NCBI RefSeq assembly: GCF_004766055.1 | Contig: NZ_SPQR01000003.1 | Coordinates: forward strand, 248,001 to 312,000 | Direction: 5' to 3' | DNA from: Desulfosporosinus sp. Sb-LF | GTDB lineage: Bacteria; Bacillota; Desulfitobacteriia; Desulfitobacteriales; Desulfitobacteriaceae | DNA length: 64,000 nt | Part shown: one piece after another, positions 63,284 through 64,000 of the stretch | Numbering within the stretch: the first letter of the stretch is position 1 | How the letters are laid out: each line of letters opens with the position of its first letter | Notes under the pieces: model-generated | What the model was told of the DNA's origin: nothing | Database searches by the model: none | What the model saw: only the letters and a program-made list of their open reading frames with translations | Program-made: the position numbers and the translations under genes

Positions 63284-63795
63284 AACGTCACCAACTTACA
63301 CGAGGTTCCGTTACATTTTATAAAATAAAAAGTACCTTATTGGACAAACAAACTAACATATATTATATGTGTGAAGCAAGCCTAACGTCCTGCAGCTCTT
63401 TCTTCTGTTTTTGATCTTATAGGCTCTTGTCTTAGATCAATTTCATGCTAGACGAACAGACGAAGATGTATGATAGGTTTTCAGTGATCTAATAGGACAA
63501 GCGTTAGCCCTTGGTATGACAACCAGGGGCTTCAACTATACAGGATTTTCCTCTTACTTCATTTGTTATCATAAACCATATTACCATTCCATTTAAAAAA
63601 CCCCCGCGTCCAGAGGTCTTTTGCGCAATGTCCCATGGGCCTTGGCCATTCATTATTGCCCTATGAACATCCAACGGACATGCTAAATAGACTATCTCAA
63701 GAACCCTTTCATTCTTATGTGAGCCTACTATGGGGGCTGAATGTATGATTATAGGGACTCGGCCTAGGTATTTTGCACCTAGGCGTTTTTTTATT
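63284..63795. other. ~510-bp region without a recognised gene
   Basis: No protein-coding frame with a ribosome site is seen. It holds a 10-bp hairpin AGCCCTTGGT / ACCAGGGGCT (63,506-63,531, one wobble) and ends in a strong plus-strand terminator (63,762-63,797). A plus-strand non-coding transcript is possible but there is no promoter I would defend. Confidence 0.45.
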
Positions 63796-63797
63796 TT
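63762..63797 (+). terminator. Plus-strand terminator without an assigned gene
   Basis: GCCTAGGT / ACCTAGGC (perfect 8 bp, 7-base loop) followed by GTTTTTTTATTTT. No plus-strand gene lies between the YjcZ-like pair's own terminator and this one. Confidence 0.88.
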
Positions 63798-63999
63798 ACA
63801 TTGACCCTGGTATTCTCTTATTACCCCGCATCATATGACCAAACGTCTTAAACGCTTTGCTCTCTTGATAATGCTCAATTAGTAGTGTATCATCCTTACA
63901 TCTCTCTCCACCCTAATGGCTGCAGTTAGGACAGTTAGCCTTGTCTGTTGGATCTAACGTATTATAGTGACAATACTTAGGATTGTCCAAGGTAGTCAC
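63796..63999 (-). pseudogene. Zinc-ribbon-like small ORF interrupted by an in-frame TAG (runs to the window edge)
   Basis: From GTG 63,999 the minus strand reads TTLDNPKYCHYNTLDPTDK, ANCPNCSH, then TAG (63,915-63,913), and continues in the same frame as GGERCKDDTLLIEHYQES and KAFKTFGHMMRGNKRI to a TAA (63,798-63,796). The Cys pattern (YCHY, CPNC, ERC) and protein-like content on both sides suggest one small zinc-ribbon protein interrupted by an amber codon. A TGG-to-TAG change is the simplest explanation. The family is not recognised, and the true start may lie beyond the window. Confidence 0.55.
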
Positions 64000-64000
64000 T

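Noticed and set aside
1-64000. CRISPR arrays, insertion sequences, tRNA or rRNA genes
   Set aside because: No regularly spaced repeats, transposase genes or recognisable tRNA/rRNA sequence were seen on reading either strand; a dedicated tRNA and covariance-model scan was not possible here.

Overview
The window looks like a chromosome segment of an anaerobic, spore-forming Firmicute of the Desulfosporosinus/Desulfitobacterium (Peptococcaceae) type. This is inferred from the short-form HisG plus HisZ, the Spo0E-like, CotJC-like and YjcZ-like sporulation genes, the multi-PAS signalling proteins, the cobalamin-controlled anaerobic benzimidazole operon and moderate GC. No rRNA or tRNA gene, CRISPR array or intact mobile element was seen. 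Most genes lie on the minus strand.

Layout. (1) 1-6.6 kb: histidine genes hisC (cut by the window edge), hisD and hisG, then an hsdM remnant and a 6-phosphofructokinase, then hisZ and a TrpR-like regulator. Palindromes with a shared core sit on the hisG and regulator promoters. (2) 6.6-9.6 kb, plus strand: SAM-I riboswitch and metNIQ. (3) 9.6-15.1 kb: a three-PAS histidine kinase, a flavin-binding split-barrel protein, an acyl-ACP thioesterase and an ABC exporter. (4) 15.4-18.8 kb: a Fur-family (probably Zur) regulator divergent from a zinc ABC transporter. (5) 19-24 kb: an unrecognised protein, a YhaM-like exonuclease, CheW with a soluble PocR-type chemoreceptor, a CC-motif HesB-like small protein and a CotJC-like Mn-catalase. 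(6) 24-33 kb: purE-B-C-F-M-N-H-D behind a tandem guanine aptamer plus PRPP (ykkC-2b) aptamer with a shared terminator. (7) 33-34.5 kb: citX-citG, a separate unit. (8) 34.7-43.3 kb: a cobalamin-riboswitch-controlled bza operon for anaerobic synthesis of the cobamide lower ligand. Its order is bzaA, bzaB, purE paralogue, purF fossil, bzaC fused to DUF2284, bzaD, bzaE. (9) 43.4-56.7 kb: a DEDDh exonuclease, a Spo0E-like peptide, and two paralogous cassettes of chemoreceptor + STAS + PAS/PP2C/GHKL protein, followed by a decayed histidine kinase. (10) 57-64 kb: HicB-like protein, CorA, a guaA 3' remnant, guaA, hpt, a membrane-anchored protein, a ferritin-like protein, two tiny YjcZ-like proteins behind a mother-cell-type promoter, and a broken zinc-ribbon ORF.

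How it fits together. The purine operon makes AIR, which is also the precursor that BzaA/BzaB convert to 5-hydroxybenzimidazole. Guanine and PRPP control AIR synthesis and cobalamin controls its diversion. The bza operon also carries a purE copy whose catalytic-position histidine is glutamine, followed by a 53-codon purF relic joining the first ~46 codons of purF to its last few. This shows that a purE...purF block was copied into the bza operon and then remodelled. The second notable system is the duplicated receptor/STAS/phosphatase-kinase cassette, in which a ~450-bp tract of the phosphatase domain is almost identical between copies while the sensory parts differ.
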